Shown here in pieces: positions 11,396 to 21,225 of a stretch of DNA of 21,921 bases. The stretch is from Didymodactylos carnosus. Lineage: Eukaryota; Rotifera; Eurotatoria; Philodinida; Philodinidae. The first letter of the stretch is position 1, and each line of letters starts with the position of its first letter. The notes below the pieces were generated by a model that ran no database searches, was not told where the DNA came from, and saw only the letters and a list, made by a program, of their open reading frames with translations. The position numbers were made by a program, and so were the translations under genes. The stretch spans positions 1 through 21,921 of the forward strand of contig CAJNOQ010002981.1 of the NCBI GenBank assembly GCA_905250885.1, in the 5' to 3' direction.

Positions 11396-14026
11396 ATATT
11401 TCTGTAATAACAATAATAATACGATAAAGTACTTTGATAATAAAAAAAAAAGAGAGAAGAGAAAAAAGGAGTGGAAAGAAACATTTTTTTGTATTCTAAC
11501 AAATATTATATATTTTTTTCATGTTTGATCAACAGACGAATCATATACACGCTATATACCTAACATCACCCAACTGTTGCAACTCTATTTTGTGTCTTTG
11601 TAATCATTACGATATTTGCACACATAGGTGTTCACCAATGTTTCTGAAGTTTTTTTTTATTTAAGAGAGAAAAAGAGAGAGAGAGAGAGAGGTACGCACA
11701 TATATATTGCGAAGAAGAAAAAAGAAAAATTCATCCATTCGGGAGTATATGCACAGAGAGAGAGAGAAATGAACACGCAGCCAATGTCATTTTTTACCAA
11801 TAGAAATTTTTTTCATATTTATACCATCAATTAGAAATGTTTGTAACTAAATAAGCACTCATGTTGTGAGTCAACAAAAAAATACTAGTTAAAATTGAAA
11901 ATGTAAATTTTCTTGTTGTATTATGCGATAAGAAATTTCAATTTCAAAATACAAAACTCATATATAAAAGGTTTAAACTAAAATTTAACTCTATTCTTTG
12001 TTAGAATGGTAATTCGTCTTTCGTTCACTTCAACTTTTTTTTATCAAGCAATAAACTTTTTCTTTAGATTCTGTCTTTATCGTTTCGGTATTTGATAGTC
12101 TATATTTTTTATACCGGTCTAAAACTCTCGATCTTTCAAGATGAATGACATAGTATCGTATCAACACGACAAGATTGTACCAATAATAATTCAAAATCTG
12201 AATTCGAGTTTAACCTTGACCCAATTGTTGATTATCGTTATTTTAGTAACTTCTCTCTCACAAATATACAAATAATAGATTTTAGCTATTTGATAGTATC
12301 ATAACAGAATAACACAGTTCTTTTTTTTTCTTCTATAGAGTAGAGTAGAGTATATGTTGTTTACGTTTCAGTTGTCACTATAATACCTAATTGGGCTTCT
12401 TTTGATTTAGCCAACATCACGATTAAACATATGTATCAGAAGAATCCGACAGCTGCCTTATCAACATAACAGAAAAAAGGCAATCTAGTCGTTTTTCTTT
12501 CTTTCTTTTTGCAAAAGCCAGAACACACATTTAAAATAAACTATGTGTGTTGTTTGTTATTTACTAGAAATATAACGATTATGATTGATATATAAAGACG
12601 CAAAAATATATATATACATTAATATATTATAAACCAACCGAAATGCAAGTGAAAACTGATCTTTTTTTCGCGATTTAAACAGTCAATTTATAATTGCTAT
12701 TAATAACAATTGTCAATATGTTATTTAAGTTTAGTTTTTGCCTATAAATTCAAAGTCTTATGATTTTTTTATTAACGTAATAGTTCATTTCTAAACAATG
12801 ATAAGATCTAAACTCTACAAATGAGCGGCGATTGTGTTATGTTTATATAGTGTGATTATAGAAGACTGCCAAAAATGAACTTACTTCTGAGATTGTAACT
12901 ATCGATTACAATTAGAATATGTTGTCTGTTTTAGTTATCGCGTTGTGTATATGTATGCAAATAAGCCGCTTCCGATGTAGCAATGAGAAAGTGAGATTCA
13001 TCAGTCAAATAAACAAATAGATCGACACCAGAAACGGATGTTCTATACAGAAGAAGATCTGCTCTAGAAAAACTTATTGTTTAAAAAAAATAAAATCAAA
13101 CAACTAACAACAAAACAATTATCGTCTTACAGACAAGAATAAAAAAAGTGAACAGCCGACCGGAAATGATATATAGTTAACTTTTCATATTCTAAATTAT
13201 AAATCACATTTTTGCTACACTTATCTGCAAGTGTTCATTATTATCATCAGTGTAAATTACTAATAATTAGAGTATCTCTCTCTTAAAGTAGTGAAATAAG
13301 AACTAATTTTACACACACCTGTTGTACACAAGTCGAAATGTATTAAATTTCTATCATTATATATATTTCATTTCAGTTTAGTCGTATTAAATTGATTATT
13401 TCCGTCACAAAAAAATTTAATCTTGTAAAAAGCTGTCCGTCTCTTTTTCTTTTTTCATAATGTCAAAGTCTATAATGAGAGGATTTTGAAAAAAAGCAAA
13501 GGGAAAACAATCATTGAAACCATCGGAAGTTCTTAAAGAGAGGAATAGAGAAATAAAGAACTGTTACGTGTTTTTCGTTCTTCAGCACGCAATTTGTGAT
13601 AAATTATAGAATAAGAGATAGAGAGAAAGAGAGAGAGTGTAAAAATTAAAAAACTTATTGGTGCATCGCGGCACTTCTTTTAAATAGTGAAACTAGTGGT
13701 TTTTCTCAAAAATGATAAAAAGTTTTGTGCTAATTATTTTTATATATACAAAAAAGTGTCATTGACGAATTCCAGTATAAATCACCAACAGTGGAACGTG
13801 CTTATCGCTTAATGTAATTTGTACGTTTTTTCTTTTGTGAAAGAATGCTACTGTATAAGAAAAAATTTTGGTTTCAAATATGAAAAATGAAGATATTCTA
13901 TGACCCGGATTCACTCAACGTGTCTTGTTAATGCCAAAGAAACACTAGTTACAAAAGTTCGACGGTGACCCCAGGCGAACGTATACATAAATAAGATTCT
14001 GTGTAAAAATAGAGCGTTTAAGCAAT
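11382..14026. other. gene-free tract upstream of FoxG
   Basis: I see no coding sequence or RNA gene here. GA-rich simple repeats occur at 11663-11692, 11755-11767 and 13613-13637. Together with 14343-16967 this makes about 5.6 kb without a recognisable gene on the promoter side of FoxG, interrupted only by the short element at 14.03-14.34 kb. Enhancers or 5' UTR exons could be present, but I can point to no specific site. Confidence 0.55.
11663..11692. repeat. GA microsatellite
   Basis: GA-repeat tract with one A-run interruption. Shorter GA tracts follow at about 11755-11767 and 13613-13637. Confidence 0.85.
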
Positions 14027-14047
14027 CCATGGGGAAATTCTATCGAA

Positions 14048-14073
14048 GTTTCACGACGTTGACGTCATGAAAC
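14048..14073. repeat. 26-bp imperfect palindrome containing a CRE-like TGACGTCA
   Basis: The arms GTTTCACGACGT and ACGTCATGAAAC pair at 11 of 12 positions around a TG centre. The right half includes the octamer TGACGTCA, the consensus for CREB/ATF-type bZIP factors. A perfect CACGTG E-box lies just downstream at 14081-14086. Binding is inference. Confidence 0.6.
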
Positions 14074-14127
14074 ATCAAATCACGTGTAAATTTCACACGC
14101 GTTCACGAGCGAGAATTCTTTTTACGT

Positions 14128-14320
14128 GTGTCCACACATTATTTTACGACTTCCACTAGTGACCACGTACGAAAAATATGACGTGAAAAGTTTCCATGAG
14201 CAGTTCACGCGTTGTTACAAGTGGATTATATTTTTTACGCATGACCACACACCATTTTACGATGTTTACATGTGACCACACTTCGTTTCACGATATTCAC
14301 GGGTGTACACGCCGTTTTAT
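14128..14320 (+). repeat. 31-bp degenerate tandem repeat
   Basis: Units start at 14128, 14241 and 14272, with a partial unit at 14303. The consensus is roughly GTGACCACAC, then TTTTACGA, then a TTCAC-type end. The last three units are contiguous at exact 31-bp spacing; the first is separated from them by diverged sequence. Confidence 0.65.
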
Positions 14321-14342
14321 ATACTAAAATTTCCCTAGGGGA

Positions 14343-16967
14343 AAGCTATATGCACCGATTTGTGTGTGCTAATGTTATATTTCGCCTGTACCCTAGAAAC
14401 TATCACAGTGGTATCCTTCTTGTCTACTACCAAAGTGCAGAGAGATAAAACTGAAATTATCTTTTCTTTCGCTATTCATGCAATAATCTCTCACAGAACA
14501 AAATTATACTATCCATCGTTATAGTATCATCAATAGATTTTGGCGTCGTCTAAACTTTTACACACATTTGAGCGTTCGTGGAGTCATTATTTAGTTTTTC
14601 TTTTAACATGTTCGTGTTTCGTCATTATTTATGTTGTGTTAAATAACAATGAAACAAAATCATTTAATAACTGTCTGTTGTTCTGTGTATGTAGATTCTT
14701 TATTCTATCGAAGTTTGTTTATAAATTCATTAATCTTATTTTAGTTTTTCGACGTTTGTTTTTGAAAATGCTCTCTTCTTCAAGTAAATAGACCTAGAAA
14801 TATATAAATGCAGAATTTATTGTTGTTTTTTTTCCCTGCGTTTAACTAAGCTTATCGAAAAGAAGAAAAAAAGAAGAACGTATAAATAATGACGATGAAA
14901 GTTATCAGTTTTTAAAAATATGTCCTGCTGGTTTTTAAATGAAATGCTACGTGTTGGAAAAGTCAAAGTATTTTTTTTCATGTTCGTAATGTCATGAAGC
15001 CTTTCTAACTTTTGTCTGAAGTAACTGACAAATCAAAATATGCATCATCCTTCTAGTGACTAGTTGATAAAAATGATCCGATTTACGTTACGACTTATAA
15101 GGTGATTGTAACAGAATGGGATTGAGTATTTCTAAAAATCTCGTTTGTGACTCAGAATTCTAAACTTCACTGATTATTGACAGTCTCACGTTACAGACTT
15201 TTGGTAAGAAAAATTCGGAACCTTAGAAGCAGTCGTTATTTCCAGATTAATTATCACAATATAGTGTTCAATACTGAAAACCATAAAATGATCTAATCAA
15301 GTTTTTCAAACTCTATGGAAGAAAATTATAGTATAAGAGATTATCAACAAGATTTTTAATTAAATGGAAAAATAATGATTGTCTATGTTTAGAATTCTAT
15401 ATTGATATTTTAATTTCTCGTAGACTCTGTATTTATTTGAAGTAAGAGTTTCTATGCTGCCATTGTCATACTCATCTCTACATGTGTGTTGACTTTTTAA
15501 GAACAAATTACTGACGATAGTACAATTATGTTGATACATAGAAAGTGTACAAATACATGTCAAATATAGACTACGGTACATTGAATTTAGAAAATACACT
15601 TCTTTTTCTTGTTGAGTTATTAGGATAAGTGTATACAGAAGTGAAAGAAACATATTCTATCGATCGATGATGATGATGGTATCACACTATGTTAATATAG
15701 TTTATTTATGCATGTTGAATAACTGATAGTCAGAGAAACAATTTGATCAACAAACAACAATAGATTACACACGAAGAAACACATAGACATACCAATAGAA
15801 AAAGAGAATGAGATTCTTCAATAATTCCAATTAATTTCGATTTGAAAGATGCGTAAAATTAATAAAGCATTAAGATTCTTTCTCTCTCTCTTGTTTTTTG
15901 AATGGCCGATAAAACACGCACACAACATGTCGTATTTTTAATGGGTATGCGTTTGCTCATGTTTAATTTGCTCAATTTTAAATTGATGAGTTGTTTGTTA
16001 TTATGGGGTGCCATATATATACATATATATATTAATTTCCGCTATGGAAAAGAAAATCTTAAATAAATGTTATCATATAGTAACAAAACAATTAGGCTTT
16101 GATCTATCGTATAGCAAATGAATGAGTGTGCGCTAAATTTTCGCTTCATCAAATTTCAATAGAAATTTTTCAAAAATATATACTTACTGACATTTTATCT
16201 ATCAATAAACACAATTGTACACATAGGTGATTAGAACACATAATATTCCAGTATATGTATGCCGACCTTCCTATTATCGACAATATGTTCATTGGTGACG
16301 ACAAAAAAAGAAAAATCATTATCGTTAGAAAAAACAAACTTTTTTACTTTTTAAATTGATTTAATAAATACTGATCTCATTCGTTTTGTTTAAACATTCG
16401 AGAAATCATTTTTTAGGCAAACACGTGTCATCTAGTTGTTGTTAGTAAAAGCGGAACATCTACCTGTACATAGCTTGTTGGTGATATGTCAAATAAGGGA
16501 CAAAACAATCATCTAATATTTAACCATCAACTCAATCATACCATTGATAGAGATTTTGTTTACCTATTGTATAACACCTTACCTGAATTTAAAATCAGAC
16601 AAAAAGTAAAGATGCTCTGTGTTTCTTGTTTTGGCATTTAATTTTCTATGTTTATTTGCCAATTTGCAGAAAAAAGACTTACTCCGGCGTACAAGTAGTG
16701 TAGATGAAATTAAATTAAAACAAAAACGCTTTTTTCTCACGTTTAAATGTTAGGGTAGGAATGTAGCTCAAGAATTGTTTTATATAGCTATTCCACACTT
16801 GGCAGACGAATGTGTTAAATAATCAATTCGAACAGCCCTTCAGAAAAAAAACCAAGAGATAATGACCATAAGAATAACATAAACCAAATTATCTTACTCA
16901 TTATTGATTGCTTGCTTTTAAACGTAGTTACTGCCACTCATATAGAAAGTATCACTGTTTTTGTAGT
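14343..16967. other. gene-free tract, outer upstream flank of FoxG
   Basis: No recognisable gene. A 97-codon ATG-initiated frame on the minus strand (15360-15653) has a hydrophobic start but no family resemblance; its length is within expectation for AT-rich DNA, so I do not call it. The rest is A/T-rich spacer with small simple repeats. Confidence 0.55.
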
Positions 16968-17058
16968 ATTTTCTGTTTTTGATTTTTAAATTGAAAACTA
17001 CGAAATTTTAAAATTTTAAAAATCGTAAAATTTAATTTAAAAGTCAAAAACAGAAAAT
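16968..17058. repeat. 25-bp near-perfect inverted repeat (hairpin)
   Basis: The arms at 16968-16992 and 17034-17058 match as reverse complements at 24 of 25 positions, beginning ATTTTCTGTTTTTGA. The 41-bp loop is itself A/T-rich and partly self-complementary. It lies where the sequence changes from very AT-rich spacer to decayed coding DNA. It could be a small foldback or MITE remnant, or a cruciform-forming site. Confidence 0.75.
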
Positions 17059-17498
17059 GTTAAAAAAGCTCTCGTTAGGGACTCTAAAATTCGATTCTGA
17101 ACAACTTTTGCACTCGGGGTTTTGCATTTTTGTATATTTTCTTAACCAAAACGTGGTTCTCGATTGCGACACAAGCGAACGGTCTACGTGAAAATATGTG
17201 TATGAGCATCCGAAGCCACGAAGAGTTCGGACCGATTGCCAGGTCAAACATTGCAGCAAAATAGCTACAGAAGAGATACTGCAAAAGTAGTGCTGTAAAA
17301 TAGATAACATTTTTCACAAAAATTAGATATTTTGAAATCTTGTAAGAAAATTACAAGATCACACGAAACCTTGAAAGGACCTACATGAATTTATAAGAAT
17401 CCACCGAAGATATTTAAATCGAAAAATAGTCGAAAACCAACGAACTAAAAGGCGAACAAAAGATGCTGAGAACATTACTAGAAATTTATTTCTTATTT
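17059..17498 (-). other. coding-like sequence of unknown identity beyond the rhomboid relic
   Basis: Base composition is less AT-rich than in the spacers. Two overlapping minus-strand frames are open between about 17044 and 17317, and another runs through 17359-17565. None matches a family I recognise, and none has convincing splice sites linking it to the rhomboid fragments immediately upstream on the same strand. It may be further decay products of the same gene or of a neighbour. Confidence 0.3.
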
Positions 17499-18083
17499 TC
17501 AAATCTTCCGTTTTTCGAAGACGAATATTGTTGAACAAACAAGTAGACCCAATAAACATCCACAAGTTGATCCACTAATGTGAGCGAAAAGATCGATCAT
17601 TGGCTCAATGAACGAAAATACGGGTAAAGATGTTACTGTGCGATCACACAACGAATGGTAATATCTAATCATGGATTTGGTAATTTACCGATGAATGGAT
17701 TTGAATTTTATCTAACAGTAAAACACCGATTAAGCCAAAGCAGGCACCTAAAGCACTAATAGTGACTACAATTTTAAATGAAATCATATAGACCTTCTAT
17801 TTTAAATTTTTACTTTTTTTTTAATTTTAACTTATCATGCCATAATACGGTTTTGACGGAACTCACAATATTTCCACCGAAATCGGATATAATATAGATG
17901 ACGGTTTTCCAGGAAATCTCTGAAAAACCGAGACCTAACTCTGAAACTAGCAGCATAAATAAACTGATTTTATTCCATGACTAGATACCACCCTAAAATA
18001 TTTCTTATAGAACGGGTGTCAGGCGATGGCTTCATTTCCAGCATTTTTGTACAAGTTTTGAAAAGTCCGTTTGTCACATAAAG
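17499..18083 (-). pseudogene. decayed rhomboid-family intramembrane protease
   Basis: Four minus-strand fragments line up in rhomboid order across frame breaks. (0) 18083-17970, ending ILGWYLVME then a stop, resembles the family's GW-x-H entry to TM2, but weakly. (1) 17980-17813 contains SLFMLLVSELGLGFSE and TVIYIISDFGGNIVSS, matching the family's IYLxSGFGGNxxSS segment. (2) 17787-17665 contains ISALGACFGLIGVLLLD, matching the catalytic GASGAxFGLxG helix. (3) 17672-17499 contains IDLFAHISGSTCGCLLGLLV, matching the AHxxGxxxGxxxG helix with the catalytic His retained. In fragment 2 the catalytic Ser is Leu (TTA at 17751-17749, one base from TCA), and the first Gly of GASG is Ser. An intron may separate fragments 1 and 2. 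Active family members cleave membrane proteins within the bilayer; this copy cannot. An inactive iRhom-like gene is less likely, given the frame breaks. Confidence 0.75.
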
Positions 18084-19485
18084 ATTCGGTGGTGTCTTGG
18101 CTATCGAACGACGAAAACCGCAACTCTCTAGCTATTGTCAATGAAAAGTTATTTAAAAGTTTCTCACTAATGAACGAAGAAATGGTCAGTTTTTTAATAT
18201 CAAAAAGGATTTAAAAAGAATTTTTCAAACGAAAAAGGAAAAAATTAAAAAAAGTGGCTCGGACAATCGATAGAGCTCGAAAATTTCTATCGAATGATAT
18301 AGCGCATGATTTGCTTTCATTTGTTCTGACATAAGGAAAATTTACTTTGTCCACTGGAGTGCCACTAATTAGTAATTAAAAAACGGTCAGAGATATCGTT
18401 TTTTAAACTTTTCTTGTATGGAATTATATCTGCAAACAATCCTCTATAAAAACTACATTACAATCAATTGAATGTAACAGTTGTATCGAAAACTAGAAAG
18501 GTTTTAAAAGATGGCTCTCAAACTAAAAGTTTCAATTAATTTTGAACTTAATTAATCAATAACACTGTCAATACTTGACCACCGACGTTTTTATTACATA
18601 GGCATACCGCCGAAGGTGTTCTCTACAAACTGTCCAAATTTGAGGGCGTTTTTCCTATAACTCGGTAAAGAAAGGTCTAAAATAAAATTCCAAAATTATG
18701 TTTCTGCGCTATGACCTAGAGAATTTTTAACTCGGTCGGATGAAATTTAAGGGGGTCGTAATGTGATACAATGAAAAACCGAGTTTTCTGGAAAACTGAT
18801 GAACGACAATAGTTAGAAACTTGAAAAAAAAACGAAAAAGTGCTCCATTGAGTTTCCAATCAGTTCTGAAAATATGCAGTTTTAGTTTTTATCTCACCGC
18901 ATTTCTACGGAAAGCCCAAACTGAGGGGGGATACCCTTAATTGTTTGAGTAATAAAACAAGGTAGTTGTAATCAATACGCTTATCCAAATCCAGTATTAT
19001 ATATTTTAAATCTGCTAGGAATGGCTCATGTTCGTTGTTCGCTGATTGCAGAGCCTACAAAATCAAATTGTTGCCAGATTAAACATGAGACTTGCTGAAT
19101 ATTGAACAACGCTTTGCCCGCCATCAATACAACTATGGAATAATGAGCAGTTTTGTATGTCCTAGTGGAAGTTCCTGAAGCCAATAAAGCAAGGTATTGG
19201 AACATTTCTTGGGCAAGCATTAACATGTAAATTTTCTTAGGTGTTTCTCGAGGCAAGAAACTATGCTGTTGCAAGAAAAATCACTCGTTCATTTTGCAAG
19301 AAAGCTTTGTAGTGCGAACTCGAACAGGACGCAATTTATCATTGACAAGGCGGTTAAAACTTTAAAACAAAGACTTTGCAATCAAAATTAATTTAATTAA
19401 TTTAATATGAGACTTTTGGGATTTTTTACTGAGCGAAATTATTTTTTTAGGAAGACTTTTTAAAATTATTTGACATTTCTAATAT
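18084..19485. other. non-coding, repeat-like stretch
   Basis: No intact gene. The composition is more even than in the left half, and words such as GAAAAACCGAG recur (near 17922 and 18774), suggesting old dispersed repeat DNA. A minus-strand frame of 82 codons (19274-19026) lacks an ATG, begins just after a TGA and has no family I recognise; it reads somewhat like protein and may be a decayed exon. I assign no function. Confidence 0.4.
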
Positions 19486-20040
19486 GAAACCGATGGAACA
19501 TGTCCATGTAGTCACCAGAAGCCAAATAAACTCGTATGTCCTTTCAATAACGTTTATGACACAACTGTACCGGAATTAGGACCGGTTCTTATTAGTTGCA
19601 TGAAAGCCAAACGGTAATAAACTTATTTATTTATATAATTATTCAGACCTAACTGAATTTGTTCTTTTTCTGTATTTAGAACACAACAATAAATATTTTT
19701 CAAAAATCATCAACCACAGTCAGATATTCAAGAGACTCAATAGCATCGACAACATTCAGTACAAAATGAACATGAAACATCGTCAACACAATCAATATTA
19801 TCATCATTGTTACTAAAAAATAGTTCACAGCAGCAATGTTAAAAACAGCTACAATTGACGTCGATTAAAGATCCATGTCTCAGTAACAATGAACTACAAG
19901 ACAAATATCAAGAGTCATTGATATTGGATGAAGCTGACAATGAATTCAGTATACAAACGTATGAAAAGTCCAGTGTGTACCTCGATGAGTTTGAAAAACA
20001 CAAACAAACTAGTCATGGTTTTGGGGCTACAGTGGCTTAA
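19486..20040 (+). pseudogene. decayed two-exon gene of unknown function
   Basis: Exon a (19486-19613) reads ETDGTCPCSHQKPNKL, then VCPFNNVYDTTVPELGPVL, ending in a split codon. A 66-bp intron (19614-19679) has donor CG|GTAATA and a T-rich acceptor TGTATTTAG. Exon b (19680-20040) continues in the same frame with Gln/Ser-rich sequence and then a charged segment containing NNELQDKYQESLILDEADNE, ending at TAA. Three in-frame stops (19690, 19741, 19840) break exon b. The Cys/His spacing of exon a could be a metal-binding motif, but I recognise no family. No start codon is identified, and a further exon may lie upstream after the acceptor-like TTTTTTTAG at 19442-19450. Frame continuity across the intron is the main support. 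Confidence 0.45.
19614..19679 (+). other. putative 66-bp intron
   Basis: GTAATA donor and TTTCTGTATTTAG acceptor. The frames on both sides agree after removal, but since 66 is a multiple of three the agreement is weaker evidence than it seems. Confidence 0.4.
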
Positions 20041-20520
20041 ATGTCAACGTTACCTACATTCTATGTTTTAAAAGCTACGAATATGCATCTGTAGTACTAA
20101 TATATAATGCTGTAATAGTGACTCGCCCGACAATAAGTCTATTTCCAAAACTTTCACTAAGCTTTGCCGACGTTTATAAAGATAGAAAAGATTTGAAACC
20201 ACTTCACTTAAAAGTCGTTTTTAAGACTTCACATTGCGTCTTCTGCATTACTCATGGCCAGCGAACAACACCATTTGTCTGCGAACTACAGCTCATTAAT
20301 TTCGGTGATGGCATGAACTAATAAATGTACTAACTCTCCTTCGAGTCTTACCCTCCATGCAAGGAATCCGATCTAGTACATATAATTGCAGTATGTCTTA
20401 AGCGCATTCAACTCCTGTTGAACAATTCAAGAAACGGAGACCACGATTACACATAAAAAACACACAAAGAAACACGAAAACTTCCACAAAAAAACAAAAC
20501 CCGACTCCCTTCGAGTCATA
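20041..20520. other. spacer between the decayed gene and the LRR array
   Basis: Includes a plus-strand open frame (20118-20321) without an ATG that resembles nothing I know. Two similar words, CTCCTTCGAGTCTTAC (20336-20351) and a CTCCCTTCGAGTCATAC copy near 20505-20521, lie about 170 bp apart. The second can form a small GACTC/GAGTC hairpin. No gene is called. Confidence 0.4.
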
Positions 20521-20660
20521 CTAGAGAAAGACTATTCCTTCTCCCTGCAACACTTCTCCGGATATTCGGTTCCATCAAAGACCAAGTTGAGTGAGGGTGT
20601 TGTTTACTTTCAGTGCTTCTGCTAGTGCTTCACCTCCTCTATCGGATATTTGGTTGCCTC

Positions 20661-21174
20661 TAAGAAGAAGCTGGGTGAGAGTTTTGTTTACTTTCAGCGC
20701 TTCTGCTAGTGCTTCGCCTCCTCTATCGGATATTTGGTTCCATGTAAGATCAAGCTGAGTGAGAGTTTTGTTTACTTTCAGTGCTTGTGCTAGTGCTTCA
20801 CCTCCTCTATCGGATATTTTGTTGCGTCTAATATCAAGTTTAGTGAGAGTGTTGTTTACTTTCAGTGCTTCTGCTAGTGCTTCACCTCCTCTAACGGATA
20901 TGTGGTTGCCTCTAAGAAGAAGCTGGGTGAGAGTTTTGTTTACTTTGAGTGCTTCTGCTACTGCTTCACCTCCTCTATCGGATATTTGGTTCCATGTAAG
21001 ATCAAGCTGAGTGAGAGTGTTGTTTACGTTCAGTGCTTCTGCTAGTGTCTCACCTCCTCTCTCGGATATTTGGTTGCTGCTAAGATCAAGTTGAGTGAGA
21101 GTTTTGTTTACTTTCAATGCTTCTGCTAGTGCTTCATCTTCTCTAACGGATATGTTGTTGCGTCTAAGAAGAAG
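20661..21174 (-). repeat. 252-bp higher-order repeat within the LRR array
   Basis: The antisense of LLLR, TAAGAAGAAG, recurs at 20661, 20913 and 21165, exactly 252 bp apart, which is three 84-bp units. The order is LLLR(R/G)N, then LD(L/I), then LDLTWN, repeated. The array therefore grew by triplet duplication. Confidence 0.85.
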
Positions 21175-21209
21175 CTGAGTGAGAGTTTTGTTTACTTTCA
21201 GATTATTTG
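21080..21209. repeat. left arm of a 130-bp LRR inverted repeat (partner 21658-21787)
   Basis: Reverse-complementary to 21658-21787 with 6 mismatches by eye (about 95%). The arms are about 450 bp apart and enclose the F-box coding sequence. Confidence 0.9.
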
Positions 21210-21225
21210 TTTACTTTCAGATTAT
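21188..21225. repeat. perfect 19-bp tandem duplication at the LRR/F-box junction
   Basis: TTGTTTACTTTCAGATTAT occurs twice in direct succession (21188-21206 and 21207-21225), exactly where minus-oriented LRR sequence meets plus-oriented F-box sequence. Confidence 0.95.

Larger units (their letters stand above)
14027..14342. repeat. short MITE-like element with imperfect terminal inverted repeats
   Basis: This block stands out from its flanks by frequent ACG, CACGTG-like and TCACG words and a less AT-rich base mix. Its left end reads CCATGGGGAAATT (14027-14039) and its right end AATTTCCCTAGGGG (14329-14342). The ends share an 8-bp perfect inverted core, GGGAAATT (14032-14039 and 14329-14336). 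No clear target-site duplication is visible and no protein is encoded. A non-autonomous DNA transposon fits best; a regulatory block of co-opted repeats is possible. Confidence 0.45.
20521..21209 (-). pseudogene. LRR array of ribonuclease-inhibitor/NLRC3 type, start missing
   Basis: About 7.5 leucine-rich repeats of 28 residues (84 bp), consensus NKTLTQLDLTWNQISDRGG followed by EALAEALKV. This is the RI-like class found in NOD-like receptors and, abundantly, in bdelloid genomes, where the repeats form a protein-binding horseshoe. The frame opens just after a TAA at the right end, contains no methionine and so has no start codon. In unit 8 the LDLTWN position reads LGL-stop-WN (TGA at 20575-20577); the frame then continues with recognisable WNRIS to a TAG at 20521. 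Unit 1 has RED where the others have RGG. The right end is cut exactly at the junction with the oppositely oriented F-box sequence. It is best read as a truncated fragment; a downstream exon of a larger gene whose first exon lies outside is possible but disfavoured by the adjacent inverted copy. Confidence 0.8.

Noticed and set aside
11628..11834. 68-codon frame across GA repeats
   Set aside because: Its Arg/Glu run is simply the translation of a GA microsatellite.
3854..12971. Shared 12-mer AAATAAGCCGCT near 3855 and 12960, resembling in reverse the start of the bdelloid spliced leader
   Set aside because: The match ends after the first bases of the leader. A shared 12-mer pair is expected by chance in a window of this size and composition.
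14401..14423. TATCACAG, the 5' end of the miR-2 family
   Set aside because: The remainder does not match, and no complementary arm lies upstream to form a precursor hairpin.
14540..14791. 83-codon plus-strand frame rich in hydrophobic residues
   Set aside because: It has no ATG at its start, and its Phe/Leu richness follows from T-rich sequence.
15360..15653. 97-codon ATG-initiated minus-strand frame with a hydrophobic start
   Set aside because: In DNA this AT-rich, one or two frames of this length are expected by chance in 22 kb. It has no domain, no splice context and no family resemblance.
19026..19274. 82-codon minus-strand frame as an intact gene
   Set aside because: It has no ATG, an upstream in-frame TGA and no recognised family. 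It is mentioned only as a possible decayed exon.
20759..21010. Open plus-strand frame opposite the LRR array
   Set aside because: A shadow produced by the 84-bp repeat periodicity of the true minus-strand frame.
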